6,941 nt of DNA from Chloroflexota bacterium (lineage in GTDB: Bacteria; Chloroflexota; Limnocylindria; Limnocylindrales; CSP1-4). The notes beneath the pieces were generated by a model. The model did no database searches. It was not told where the DNA came from and saw nothing but the letters and a program-made list of their open reading frames with translations. Shown one piece after another: positions 1-4,868 of this stretch. The position numbers and the translations under genes were made by a program. Numbering within the stretch: the first letter of the stretch is position 1; every line of letters begins with the position of its first letter. Location: assembly GCA_013695505.1 (NCBI GenBank), contig JACDAH010000249.1, forward strand, positions 1-6,941. The letters run 5' to 3'.

Positions 1-72
1 GCTCGGCGAGGACGACTGAATGGGAGTCGTGCGCGACTGGACACCCGCGGCGATGACAACGACCTCCGACGG

Positions 73-480
73 TCAGCCGTCGGCTTCTCGATCGATCTGG
101 GCGACCCGCGAACCGGAGATGCCGAGGATCTCGCCGACGTCACGCGTGGAAAGTCCGAGCTTCCGCAGGTCCGCGGCTGCGCGCCTGGTCGATCCCGCCA
201 GTTCCGCGCGGAGGGAGTCAACCTTCGAGCGCCGGTCGACGAGACGATGGATCTCGTTGCCGATGTCGGTGGGCAGTCGAACGTCGTCGATGACCTCGAC
301 TCCAGCGACCTCGAGGTCGTCGACTTCGAGGTACACCGCGAGGGCGCTCCTGGCGTACCGCTTGGCGGCAGCGAGAGTGCGCCCGAAGGTCGCGATGTCC
401 GGATTCCGAAACTGGACGATCCAGGCCCGGTTGTCATGCGTGTACGTCGCCGTGTACGGGCCTGCGCGCCGCTCAGTCAT
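73..480 (-). CDS. HicB-like protein with C-terminal sigma-type helix-turn-helix
   Basis: The 135-residue product has two parts. The N-terminal half (PYTATYTHDNRAWIVQF, then a helix rich in A, K and R ending AVYLEV) has the beta-beta-beta-alpha-beta pattern of HicB-like antitoxins. The C-terminal 28 residues (LGLSTRDVGEILGIS, then RVAQI) form a helix-turn-helix like sigma-70 region 4. Between them lies a charged helix (about residues 75-105). Known relatives with this architecture, common in actinobacteria, are often solitary; no HicA-like toxin gene (small, with the GSH motif) is visible on either side. The likely role is a cytoplasmic DNA-binding autorepressor or an orphan antitoxin. I chose the ATG at 480 rather than the in-frame GTG at 513 because homology-like sequence begins there and the GTG lies inside an inverted repeat. 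Neither start has a good ribosome-binding site. It has its own promoter 56 bases upstream, so it need not depend on mazEF transcription. Confidence 0.75.
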   Translation of the reverse strand: MTERRAGPYTATYTHDNRAWIVQFRNPDIATFGRTLAAAKRYARSALAVYLEVDDLEVAGVEVIDDVRLPTDIGNEIHRLVDRRSKVDSLRAELAGSTRRAAADLRKLGLSTRDVGEILGISGSRVAQIDREADG

Positions 481-504
481 TACGCACGCGTCGGATACCT
501 CGTG

Positions 505-529
505 GGCTCTCACGGACTCGGTGAGAACC
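505..529 (-). promoter_or_regulatory. Inverted repeat at the predicted transcription start of the HicB-like gene
   Basis: On the plus strand GGCTCTCAC (505-513) and GTGAGAACC (521-529) are 9-bp arms separated by 7 bases. Eight of nine DNA pairs match and the ninth would be a U-G pair in RNA. The repeat begins 6 bases downstream of the -10 box, so it could be an operator for the encoded HTH protein or a hairpin at the extreme 5' end of its mRNA. It contains the alternative GTG start at 513. Confidence 0.5.
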
Positions 530-535
530 TCATCG

Positions 536-565
536 ACGGTAGCTGTGAATCTGGTTGGCAGTCAA
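536..565 (-). promoter_or_regulatory. Promoter of the HicB-like gene
   Basis: Reading on the minus strand, TTGACT (565-560) and TACCGT (541-536) are separated by 18 bases. Both boxes are close to the sigma-70-type consensus. The predicted start of transcription is near 529, leaving a leader of about 50 bases before the ATG at 480. Confidence 0.55.
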
Positions 566-632
566 GTGCGCGCCACGTTTTCATCGGGTCACGCTACCGA
601 CGGGTGCTTACATGGGACTCAACCGCCGAGCC

Positions 633-983
633 CTACATCCCGAGATGGAGCTTGATGGCCTCTTCGAGGTCGCGAAGGGTCGCGTCCGGGACGGCGCCGA
701 GACGGGTGCCGATCCGCTCGACGGCAACCGACCGGATCTGCTCGGCCTGTGCCTTGGAATCGTGCTCCAGTCCCGTCGCCACGGATGGCAGCGCGACTTG
801 GAAGGCGTAGACGCGATCGACGTTGGACGTGACGGGAACGATCGTGATCACACCGCGACCCAGTCGGTCGGCTGTCGCGTTCGCGGCGTCGTTGCTGACG
901 ATGACGGCGGGCCGTCGCTTGTTGGCTTCGGAGCCGCGGACGGGATCGAGATCGACCATGTGGATGTCGCCGCGCCGGATCAT
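633..983 (-). CDS. mazF: MazF/PemK-family endoribonuclease toxin (MazF9-like)
   Basis: This is a 116-residue toxin of the MazF/PemK family, which cleaves single-stranded RNA at short specific sequences and arrests translation in the cytoplasm. The sequence shows the family core in order: IRRGDIHMVDLDP (residues 2-14), GSEANKRRPAVIVSND (17-32), ITIVPVTSN (46-54) and KAQAEQIRS. By family knowledge Arg24 in the RRP motif and Thr52 in the PVTSN motif correspond to the catalytic Arg/Thr pair, so the toxin looks intact. Its length is normal for the family. It closely resembles, from memory, mycobacterial MazF9. The ATG at 983 is chosen over a longer open frame to 1052 because it gives the standard N-terminus and a 4-bp ATGA overlap with the antitoxin gene. 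There is little ribosome-binding sequence of its own, so translation is probably coupled to mazE. Confidence 0.93.
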   Translation of the reverse strand: MIRRGDIHMVDLDPVRGSEANKRRPAVIVSNDAANATADRLGRGVITIVPVTSNVDRVYAFQVALPSVATGLEHDSKAQAEQIRSVAVERIGTRLGAVPDATLRDLEEAIKLHLGM

Positions 984-1201
984 TCGGCGAGTCCATCGTC
1001 CGTCGTCCGCTCCCAGGCCTCGGCGTCGCCCTTGTCGGCCCACTCCTTCCATGCAGCCTCGTAGGAGCCACCGAGTTCCGCTGCTCGGAGCAGCCGAACC
1101 GCGCGATGGAGCGCGGCGGATCGCGAGTTGAGGCCGCGGTCCCGGACATAGTCGTCGAGAAACTGGACGTCGTCGCCCGGCAAGCTCACACTGACTTTCA
1201 T
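980..1201 (-). CDS. mazE: MazE-family ribbon-helix-helix antitoxin (MazE9-like)
   Basis: This 73-residue antitoxin is the first gene of the mazEF pair. The N-terminus (MKVSVSLPGDDVQFLDDYV, then SRSAALHRAVRLLR) is a ribbon-helix-helix DNA-binding domain. The acidic, tryptophan-rich C-terminus (YEAAWKEWADKGDAEAWER, about residues 47-65) matches the segment that in this family wraps around and blocks MazF. The pair would form a complex that represses its own promoter. The start ATG lies within a cluster of GCTAC/GTAGC repeats 10-36 bases upstream that is the likely operator. A GAGG sits 13 bases before the ATG, too far for an ideal ribosome-binding site. The stop overlaps the mazF start in ATGA. 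From memory it resembles mycobacterial MazE9 along most of its length. Confidence 0.9.
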   Translation of the reverse strand: MKVSVSLPGDDVQFLDDYVRDRGLNSRSAALHRAVRLLRAAELGGSYEAAWKEWADKGDAEAWERTTDDGLAE

Positions 1202-1635
1202 ACCAACAAGGCTACCTCAGTAGCACAAGGGGTAGCAGTATCCGCGCGCCGATGTCCAACCTTTTGTTCGCGGTGACACTGACGGTGACGCTGGAGCATG
1301 TCGGCGTGAAAGGTGAACTTGAGCGTGGTGGGGGCCTCGGCCAGAATCGCGCCCGCCTTGAAGGTCGCGCTGGCCTCGCCCGTGACGCCGACCGTGTATG
1401 CGCGGGTCGATGCAAGCGACCAACTGGCCGAGCCGTGCGGGGGTACCGTCACGATCTCGAAGTCGTGAGTGAATCCGATGTCCTTGGTCGTGATCCCGGT
1501 CGTGAGATCGACATCGCCCGCGCTGCAGGTCCCGGCGAGGGCGGCGCTTCCGAGAACCGCCGCGGACACTGGCAGAAGGCTCCCGGCGAGTGTCGCGCCG
1601 ACGACGACGTGCGCGAGCATTGATCGAATGTTCAC
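1198..1635 (-). CDS. Small secreted protein, probably frameshifted near its 3' end
   Basis: The open frame gives 145 residues. Residues 1-34 form a signal peptide: positively charged start, hydrophobic stretch, and a likely cut after SAALA before GTCSAG. The mature part is rich in T, S, V, A and G and looks beta-stranded (SWSLASTRAYTVGVTGEAS). I do not recognise the family. After codon 114 (Leu, 1296-1294) the frame turns into an R/H/C-rich tail. The +1 frame from 1292 to the TAG at 1212 instead reads SVTVSVTANKRLDIGARILL plus six residues, which continues the same beta pattern. By my count its third positions are G or C in 20 of 26 codons, against 14 of 31 in the annotated frame. One extra base near 1293 would explain this and give a 140-residue original product. 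The GTG start at 1635 is supported by GGGAG seven bases upstream. The frame-0 stop overlaps the mazE start, perhaps by chance. Confidence 0.65.
   Translation of the reverse strand: MNIRSMLAHVVVGATLAGSLLPVSAAVLGSAALAGTCSAGDVDLTTGITTKDIGFTHDFEIVTVPPHGSASWSLASTRAYTVGVTGEASATFKAGAILAEAPTTLKFTFHADMLQRHRQCHREQKVGHRRADTATPCATEVALLV
1211..1237 (-). promoter_or_regulatory. Candidate mazEF operator (GCTAC/GTAGC repeat cluster)
   Basis: GCTAC (1211-1215) and GTAGC (1220-1224) form a 5-bp inverted repeat with a 4-base centre, and GTAGC recurs at 1232-1236, 12 bp from the previous copy; TGCTAC occurs twice in direct orientation on the minus strand. The cluster lies 10-36 bases upstream of mazE, where ribbon-helix-helix antitoxins usually bind. 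A GATACT box just upstream (about 1238-1243, minus strand) could serve as a -10, but I find no convincing -35. Confidence 0.4.
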
Positions 1636-1642
1636 AAATCAA

Positions 1643-1647
1643 CTCCC
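1643..1647 (-). promoter_or_regulatory. Ribosome-binding site deciding the GTG start of the secreted-protein gene
   Basis: GGGAG on the minus strand lies 7 bases before the GTG at 1635, ideal spacing. This favours 1635 over the internal ATG at 1620. Confidence 0.55.
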
Positions 1648-1919
1648 GATGAGATAGCGAATGGTTCGCGAGGACCGGATCTATGGCCGCCGACGGCGCC
1701 TCCCCCCAAGGGCGGCACCGCCGCCAAACCTGCCCATCGCGATCTGCGACATTCGAACGCACGGCACCTGGCGCCTGTCTGGCTTCCGTCTCGGCAAGGC
1801 AGGTCGCCCCCGGTTCGCACGGGCCCGTTCACCCAAGGGCCTCTCCTTCGGGCGCCAGCTGAGAGCCAGATTCGATGTCGGACAGCCTCGACAGAAGGCT
1901 CCCGGGTCGCCGGTCGTCC

Positions 1920-1925
1920 TACTGT
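1920..1925 (+). promoter_or_regulatory. -10 box of the putative lipoprotein gene
   Basis: TACTGT lies 6 bases before the ATG at 1932, the same arrangement as TACGGT before the DUF4160 start, and would give a leaderless transcript. No clear -35 box is present at normal spacing. Confidence 0.35.
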
Positions 1926-1931
1926 CCGGCC

Positions 1932-2441
1932 ATGAAGACGCACACCCCGGTCACGCCACGCACCGTGACCCTCGACCACGATCAGATCCGGCCCGAGGGC
2001 CGGGCTCGGCAGTCCCGCCTCGGCGCGGCAACCGCCGCAGCGGCAGCCGCCGGGTTCACCCTGGCGCTCGCGATCGGTGCATGCAATGTTCCGGCCGGTT
2101 CGACGATCCCGGGAACCTCGATCGTGGTTCCGAGCATCGCCGCATCGGCCGTCGCCAGCCTGGGCACCCAGGCGGCCCTCGCGGCGCTCGACGTGGTCGA
2201 CGCCCAGATCGCCGCGAACACCTCGGCCACCGGACTGACCGCCGACGACGCGGCCTCGCTGACGCAGCTCACGGCCGGTCTCCGGACGAGCCTCCAGTCG
2301 GGCGATATGACCGCTGCCCGGACGGCTGCCGACAACCTGGTCACCAAGGCCCAGAGCCTCGCCTCGAAGCTCAGCGGTGACGCCGGTACGCAGTTGACCG
2401 CCGCGATTGCGGCCCTGAAGGCGGCCCTGGCCGCGAGCTGA
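1932..2441 (+). CDS. Putative lipoprotein, alanine-rich helical, unknown function
   Basis: The 169-residue product has an unusually long N-terminal region (about 30 residues with several Arg, His and Asp), followed by an alanine-rich hydrophobic segment (about residues 31-50). That segment ends FTLALAIGAC, where Cys51 could be a lipobox cysteine, placing the protein on the outer face of the membrane. The rest is low in aromatic residues and rich in A, T, L, S and D. It is predicted to be helical from about residue 70 to the end, with a helical-hairpin look (SLQSGDMTAARTAADNLV, then KAQSLASKL). I do not recognise a named domain; a FIVAR/FIMAH-like helical bundle is a remote possibility. The ATG at 1932 is preferred over an upstream ATG at 1875 because the upstream part is unlike protein and a TACTGT box sits just before 1932. 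It faces the same way as the MerR-VWA operon but is 138 bases away with a separate promoter between. Confidence 0.65.
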   Translation: MKTHTPVTPRTVTLDHDQIRPEGRARQSRLGAATAAAAAAGFTLALAIGACNVPAGSTIPGTSIVVPSIAASAVASLGTQAALAALDVVDAQIAANTSATGLTADDAASLTQLTAGLRTSLQSGDMTAARTAADNLVTKAQSLASKLSGDAGTQLTAAIAALKAALAAS

Positions 2442-2474
2442 TCGCGGCACCAAACTTGAACGGTGTGGCCGGCT

Positions 2475-2490
2475 GACGTCGAGGCGTCAC
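2475..2490 (+). repeat. Upstream copy of a 16-bp direct repeat (possible second MerR site)
   Basis: GACGTCGAGGCGTCAC matches GACGTCGAACTGTCAC at 2553-2568 in 13 of 16 positions. The two copies are 78 bp apart. This copy also contains its own dyad, TGACG (2474-2478) and CGTCA (2485-2489). Confidence 0.4.
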
Positions 2491-2542
2491 TGCGCTGATG
2501 CATTGACGATCGCGAAGACTTGCGACGATCCAATTGAGAGTC

Positions 2543-2571
2543 TTGACAGCACGACGTCGAACTGTCACAAT
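2543..2571 (+). promoter_or_regulatory. Promoter of the MerR-VWA operon
   Basis: A perfect TTGACA (2543-2548) is followed after exactly 17 bases by CACAAT (2566-2571), which keeps the key A and T of the -10 consensus. The ATG at 2580 begins 8 bases after the -10, so the mRNA is probably leaderless. Promoters activated by classical MerR proteins have 19-20 base spacers; the normal 17 here fits repression better. Confidence 0.65.
2544..2567 (+). promoter_or_regulatory. Palindromic operator inside the MerR promoter
   Basis: TGACAG (2544-2549) and CTGTCA (2562-2567) are perfect inverted arms, and CGACGTCG (2552-2559) is a perfect palindrome with the same centre (2555/2556). The whole 24 bp is symmetric except for two mismatched pairs. 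It fills the space between and over the -35 and -10 boxes, the usual binding place of MerR-family dimers, so self-control by the gene immediately downstream is likely. Confidence 0.6.
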
Positions 2572-2579
2572 CTCGTCAG

Positions 2580-3149
2580 ATGACTCCATCCGACCGCCGC
2601 TACGCTTTGACCGAGCTCGCCGACCTTGCCGGGGTGACGCCGCGAACCGTGCGCTACTACCAGACGCAGGGTCTGCTTGCGTCCCCGGGTGTCCCGGGGC
2701 CGGGTGCGAAGTACGACGACCATGACCTTGCTCGTCTGCGCCTGATCCGGAGGCTCCAGCGCGATCATCTGCCGCTCGCGGAGATCCGGCGCCGACTCGG
2801 CGAGCTCGATGACGATGAGATCGGGCGGCTCGTGGATGACTCGACAATGGCGGCCTCCCCGCCGACGGACTCGGCCCTGGAGTACGTCCAGCGCATCCTG
2901 TCGCCCGGCCATCGAGTCGCGGAGGCGCGGCCGGCGCTCATGCGGCAGGTGACGGCGTCGCCGGCCAGCCCGTCATCAGCGGCTCTGCCCGCAGCCCCTC
3001 CATCTGTCGAGCGATCCCAGTGGGAACGGATCGACCTCACACCCGATATCGAGCTCCACGTTCGTCGGCCGCTGACGCGGCTCCAATCCAGGCAGGTGGA
3101 CCGGCTCGTGTCGATCGCCCGCGATCTCCTCGAGGAGGACCCGTCATGA
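2580..3149 (+). CDS. MerR-family transcriptional regulator with an unusual C-terminal segment
   Basis: This 189-residue protein carries a MerR winged-helix DNA-binding domain in residues 7-80. It shows YALTELADLAGVTPRTVRYY (helix-turn-helix), QTQGLL, the wing GPGAKYDDHDL, and helices ARLRLIRRLQRDHLPLAEIR and RRLGEL. There is no cysteine in the protein, so it is not a metal- or thiol-sensing MerR. Residues 120-146 are an A/P/S-rich linker. The last 42 residues begin SQWERIDLTPDIELHVRRPL and end in a charged helix (SRQVDRLVSIARDLLEED). They form a compact C-terminal module that I cannot assign to a known ligand-binding domain. The gene is first in a two-gene operon and overlaps the VWA gene by 4 bp (ATGA). 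The start is set by the promoter 8 bases upstream and by the standard MerR N-terminus. It probably regulates its own promoter; the effector is unknown, and the coupled VWA protein is a candidate partner. Confidence 0.88.
   Translation: MTPSDRRYALTELADLAGVTPRTVRYYQTQGLLASPGVPGPGAKYDDHDLARLRLIRRLQRDHLPLAEIRRRLGELDDDEIGRLVDDSTMAASPPTDSALEYVQRILSPGHRVAEARPALMRQVTASPASPSSAALPAAPPSVERSQWERIDLTPDIELHVRRPLTRLQSRQVDRLVSIARDLLEEDPS
3132..3138 (+). promoter_or_regulatory. Ribosome-binding site fixing the VWA gene start
   Basis: GAGGAGG inside the end of the MerR gene lies 7 bases before the ATG at 3146. It rules out the longer open frame reaching back to 3020 and indicates strong, separate loading of ribosomes on the VWA gene. 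Confidence 0.75.
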
Positions 3150-4435
3150 CCACCCAGCCCGCCATCGTCGTGACCGCGGATCGTCACCTGATCCGCTCCA
3201 CTGCCCGCAGCCAACGCTTCGTGCTGGTCCAGGTGACCGCGCGGGCGGCCGCGCACCAGCGCGAGCGCCTGCCCGTCAATCTCGCGTTCGTCCTCGATCG
3301 GTCGGGCTCGATGTCCGGCGAGAAGATCGATCTCGCGAAGCAGACGATCGTCAGTGCCCTCGACCACCTGGACGAGGGTGACCGGTTCAGCGTCATCGCC
3401 TATGACGACATCGTGGACGTGGTCGTCGAGGGCACCGCGGCGTCCGCTGAGGCGCGTCGGCTGGCGGTCAGCCGGATCGGGTCGATCGACGCGCGCGGAA
3501 GCACGAATCTGTCCGGCGGCTGGCTCCGGGGCGCCGAACAGGTCGCGGGCCATCTTGCCGCGGACGGCGTGAACCGCTGCCTCGTCATGACCGACGGGCT
3601 CGCCAACATGGGCATCACCGACGCGACCGAGCTCGCCCGGCACGCGTCGGAGCTGCGCGCCCGCGGCGTGTCCACCACAACATTCGGGATCGGCGCCGAC
3701 TTCGACGAGGTCCTCCTCCAGTCGATGGCTGACGCCGGGGGCGGCCACTTCTACTTCGTTCGTGATGCGGCGACGATCCGAGACCACATCACGAGCGAGG
3801 TCGGGGAGACGCTCGAGGTCGTCGCCCGCGACGTGGAGCTGGAGATCGTGATGCCGCGTGGGGTCGAGGTCGAGACGATCTCGCCCCAGCCCGCGCGCCT
3901 CGGTGCCAGCCGGGTGGTGGTCACGCTCGGCGACCTCGTCTCGGAGCAGGTCCTCGACGTCGTCCTGCGCGCCACCCTTCCGTACGGCGAGATCGGGACC
4001 GAGACAGGCATCGTGATCGGCCTTCGGGATCGCGACGGTGCGCTCGTGCCCGCGGGTCGCGCCTCGGCCAACGATGAGCGCGTCGCGTGGACCTACGCCG
4101 ACCACGCAGCCAACGACAGCCAAGCTCGCGAGGTCGCGGTCGATCGCGCGGTCGCCGTGCAATTCGCGGCGCGCGCGCGCCAGGAAGCCGTCCGCCGCAA
4201 CGGCGCCGGCGACTACCAGGGAGCCCGTGACGTGCTCGAGGCGACCGCGCGGCGGATCAAGAGCTACGCCGGCCGCGATGAGCGGATGCGCGCCCTCGTC
4301 CGCGACCTGCTCGAGGAGCAGGAGCGGTTCGCGGCACCGATGCCGGCGCTGATGCTCAAGGAGGCCCACTTTGCCAGCGGCAACGCCTCGCGACTGCGGA
4401 GCGCGACCGGCCAGGCGCTGAAGCACCGAGTCTGA
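3146..4435 (+). CDS. Cytoplasmic von Willebrand factor type A (VWA) domain protein
   Basis: The 429-residue protein holds a VWA domain at about residues 44-215 with a complete metal-ion-dependent adhesion site: Asp51-x-Ser53-x-Ser55 in FVLDRSGSMS, Thr120 in GSTNLSGG, and Asp150 in VMTDGLANMG. It can therefore be expected to bind a divalent metal and a protein partner. Residues 1-43 form strands leading into the domain. Residues 225-345 are a beta-rich domain typical of YfbK-like bacterial VWA proteins. Residues 350-429 are helical and charged (VDRAVAVQFAARARQEAVRR, then GDYQGARDVLE). There is no signal peptide or membrane segment, so it acts in the cytoplasm, unlike surface VWA proteins. It is the second gene of the MerR operon, with an ATGA overlap. 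VWA proteins often work with AAA ATPases (MoxR), chelatases or phosphatases, but none is nearby. Its role is unknown; a scaffold or sensor acting with the MerR protein is an inference. Confidence 0.9.
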   Translation: MTTQPAIVVTADRHLIRSTARSQRFVLVQVTARAAAHQRERLPVNLAFVLDRSGSMSGEKIDLAKQTIVSALDHLDEGDRFSVIAYDDIVDVVVEGTAASAEARRLAVSRIGSIDARGSTNLSGGWLRGAEQVAGHLAADGVNRCLVMTDGLANMGITDATELARHASELRARGVSTTTFGIGADFDEVLLQSMADAGGGHFYFVRDAATIRDHITSEVGETLEVVARDVELEIVMPRGVEVETISPQPARLGASRVVVTLGDLVSEQVLDVVLRATLPYGEIGTETGIVIGLRDRDGALVPAGRASANDERVAWTYADHAANDSQAREVAVDRAVAVQFAARARQEAVRRNGAGDYQGARDVLEATARRIKSYAGRDERMRALVRDLLEEQERFAAPMPALMLKEAHFASGNASRLRSATGQALKHRV

Positions 4436-4478
4436 TCGGGCCCCGACGCCGGGTCAGACCGGTCACGCCGTCCAAGCC

Positions 4479-4502
4479 TCGGTCGGCGGTCTCGCCGACC
4501 GA
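4479..4502 (+). terminator. Hairpin terminator after the VWA gene
   Basis: TCGGTCGGCG (4479-4488) and CGCCGACCGA (4493-4502) form a perfect 10-bp stem with a GTCT loop, 43 bases after the VWA stop. No T-run follows, so it would be a U-less terminator of the kind reported for high-GC bacteria, or an mRNA-stabilising hairpin. Confidence 0.5.
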
Positions 4503-4557
4503 TCGCGGCGTTGCGGCGAAACGATCCGTCAGGCGTTGAGCGGGGGTGAACACGCGG

Positions 4558-4589
4558 TTGATCGTGGGCCAAGCGGCGCCGCGTACGGT
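4558..4589 (+). promoter_or_regulatory. Candidate promoter of the DUF4160-DUF2442 pair
   Basis: TTGATC (4558-4563) and TACGGT (4584-4589) are 20 bases apart, rather long. TACGGT is 6 bases before the GTG at 4596, again a leaderless arrangement. The -10 is more believable than the -35. Confidence 0.4.
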
Positions 4590-4595
4590 CCCCCG

Positions 4596-4856
4596 GTGCC
4601 TGAGCTCTCTCGGTTCTTCGGGATCGTCGTCCGGATCCATTTCGAGGACCATGTGCCGCCGCACTTCCACGCGATCTACGGAGAGTTTGAAGCCGAGATC
4701 GGGATCGACAGACCTCAGCTCTTGAACGGATCACTCCCTCCCCGAGGGCTCGGGATGGCGATGGAGTGGGCAGCGCTTCACCATGACGACCTTCGCATCG
4801 CATGGGATCTTGCGAGGTCCGGACGCCCGGTGATCCGCATCGAGCCGCTGCGGTAG
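4596..4856 (+). CDS. DUF4160 domain protein
   Basis: This 86-residue protein is DUF4160 along its whole length. It starts VPELSRFFGIVVRIHFEDH and has the hallmark PPHFHAIYGEFEAEIGID (residues 21-38), then GSLPPRGLGMAMEWAALHHD and a closing helix DLRIAWDLARSGRPVIRIEP. The histidines of HFHA and the downstream EWAALHHD are the most conserved features. The function of DUF4160 is not established. The GTG at 4596 is chosen because family members begin with this segment and a -10 box precedes it; the open frame extends back to 4536 but that part is unlike the family. The gene is followed after 12 bases by a DUF2442 gene. From memory these two families often occur side by side, and the small-protein, two-gene layout resembles toxin-antitoxin modules, though activity of that kind is only inferred. 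Confidence 0.85.
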   Translation: MPELSRFFGIVVRIHFEDHVPPHFHAIYGEFEAEIGIDRPQLLNGSLPPRGLGMAMEWAALHHDDLRIAWDLARSGRPVIRIEPLR

Positions 4857-4859
4857 GAT
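4854..4859 (+). promoter_or_regulatory. Possible internal -10 box for the DUF2442 gene
   Basis: TAGGAT contains the TAG stop of the DUF4160 gene and ends 9 bases before the DUF2442 ATG. No -35 box is clear, so this is tentative. Confidence 0.25.
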
Positions 4860-4868
4860 CGACCGGAC

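Larger units (their letters stand above)
1636..1931. other. Divergent intergenic region with several dyads
   Basis: This stretch of about 300 bases separates the minus-strand secreted-protein gene from the plus-strand lipoprotein gene and holds no credible coding frame. It contains several potential hairpins. GGCGGC (1711-1716) pairs with GCCGCC (1720-1725). ACGGGCCCGT (1819-1828) is a perfect palindrome. A 7-bp stem with one bulge has arms at 1838-1845 (GGCCTCTC) and 1861-1867 (GAGAGCC). A GGCG-CCTGTC / GGCAGG-CGCC stem lies around 1769-1809. I compared it by eye with glycine, SAM, cobalamin, TPP, c-di-GMP and c-di-AMP riboswitch motifs and found no match. Confidence 0.3.

Noticed and set aside
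2..19. Possible tail of a plus-strand gene ending LGEDD then TGA.
   Set aside because: Only five codons are visible, too few to support a gene.
555..1064. Long plus-strand open frames opposite mazEF.
   Set aside because: They lie antisense to mazE and mazF, have shadow-like composition, and lack any start signal or family motif.
1838..1867. CTCTCAG / GAAGGAGAGG elements reminiscent of a glycine riboswitch on the minus strand.
   Set aside because: The elements are in the wrong order and the conserved core is missing.
1632..2453. 273-codon minus-strand frame across the intergenic region and the lipoprotein gene.
   Set aside because: It is antisense to a gene with a plausible signal sequence and promoter, and reads as a G/R-rich shadow.
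3020..3145. Upstream extension of the VWA open frame by 42 residues.
   Set aside because: It overlaps the MerR C-terminus, reads as R/P/A-rich shadow sequence, and the GAGGAGG site and ATGA overlap fix the start at 3146.
2765..4426. 553-codon minus-strand open frame opposite the MerR and VWA genes.
   Set aside because: It mirrors the third-position GC bias of the real plus-strand genes; its sequence is rich in R, G, D and H and shows no domain.
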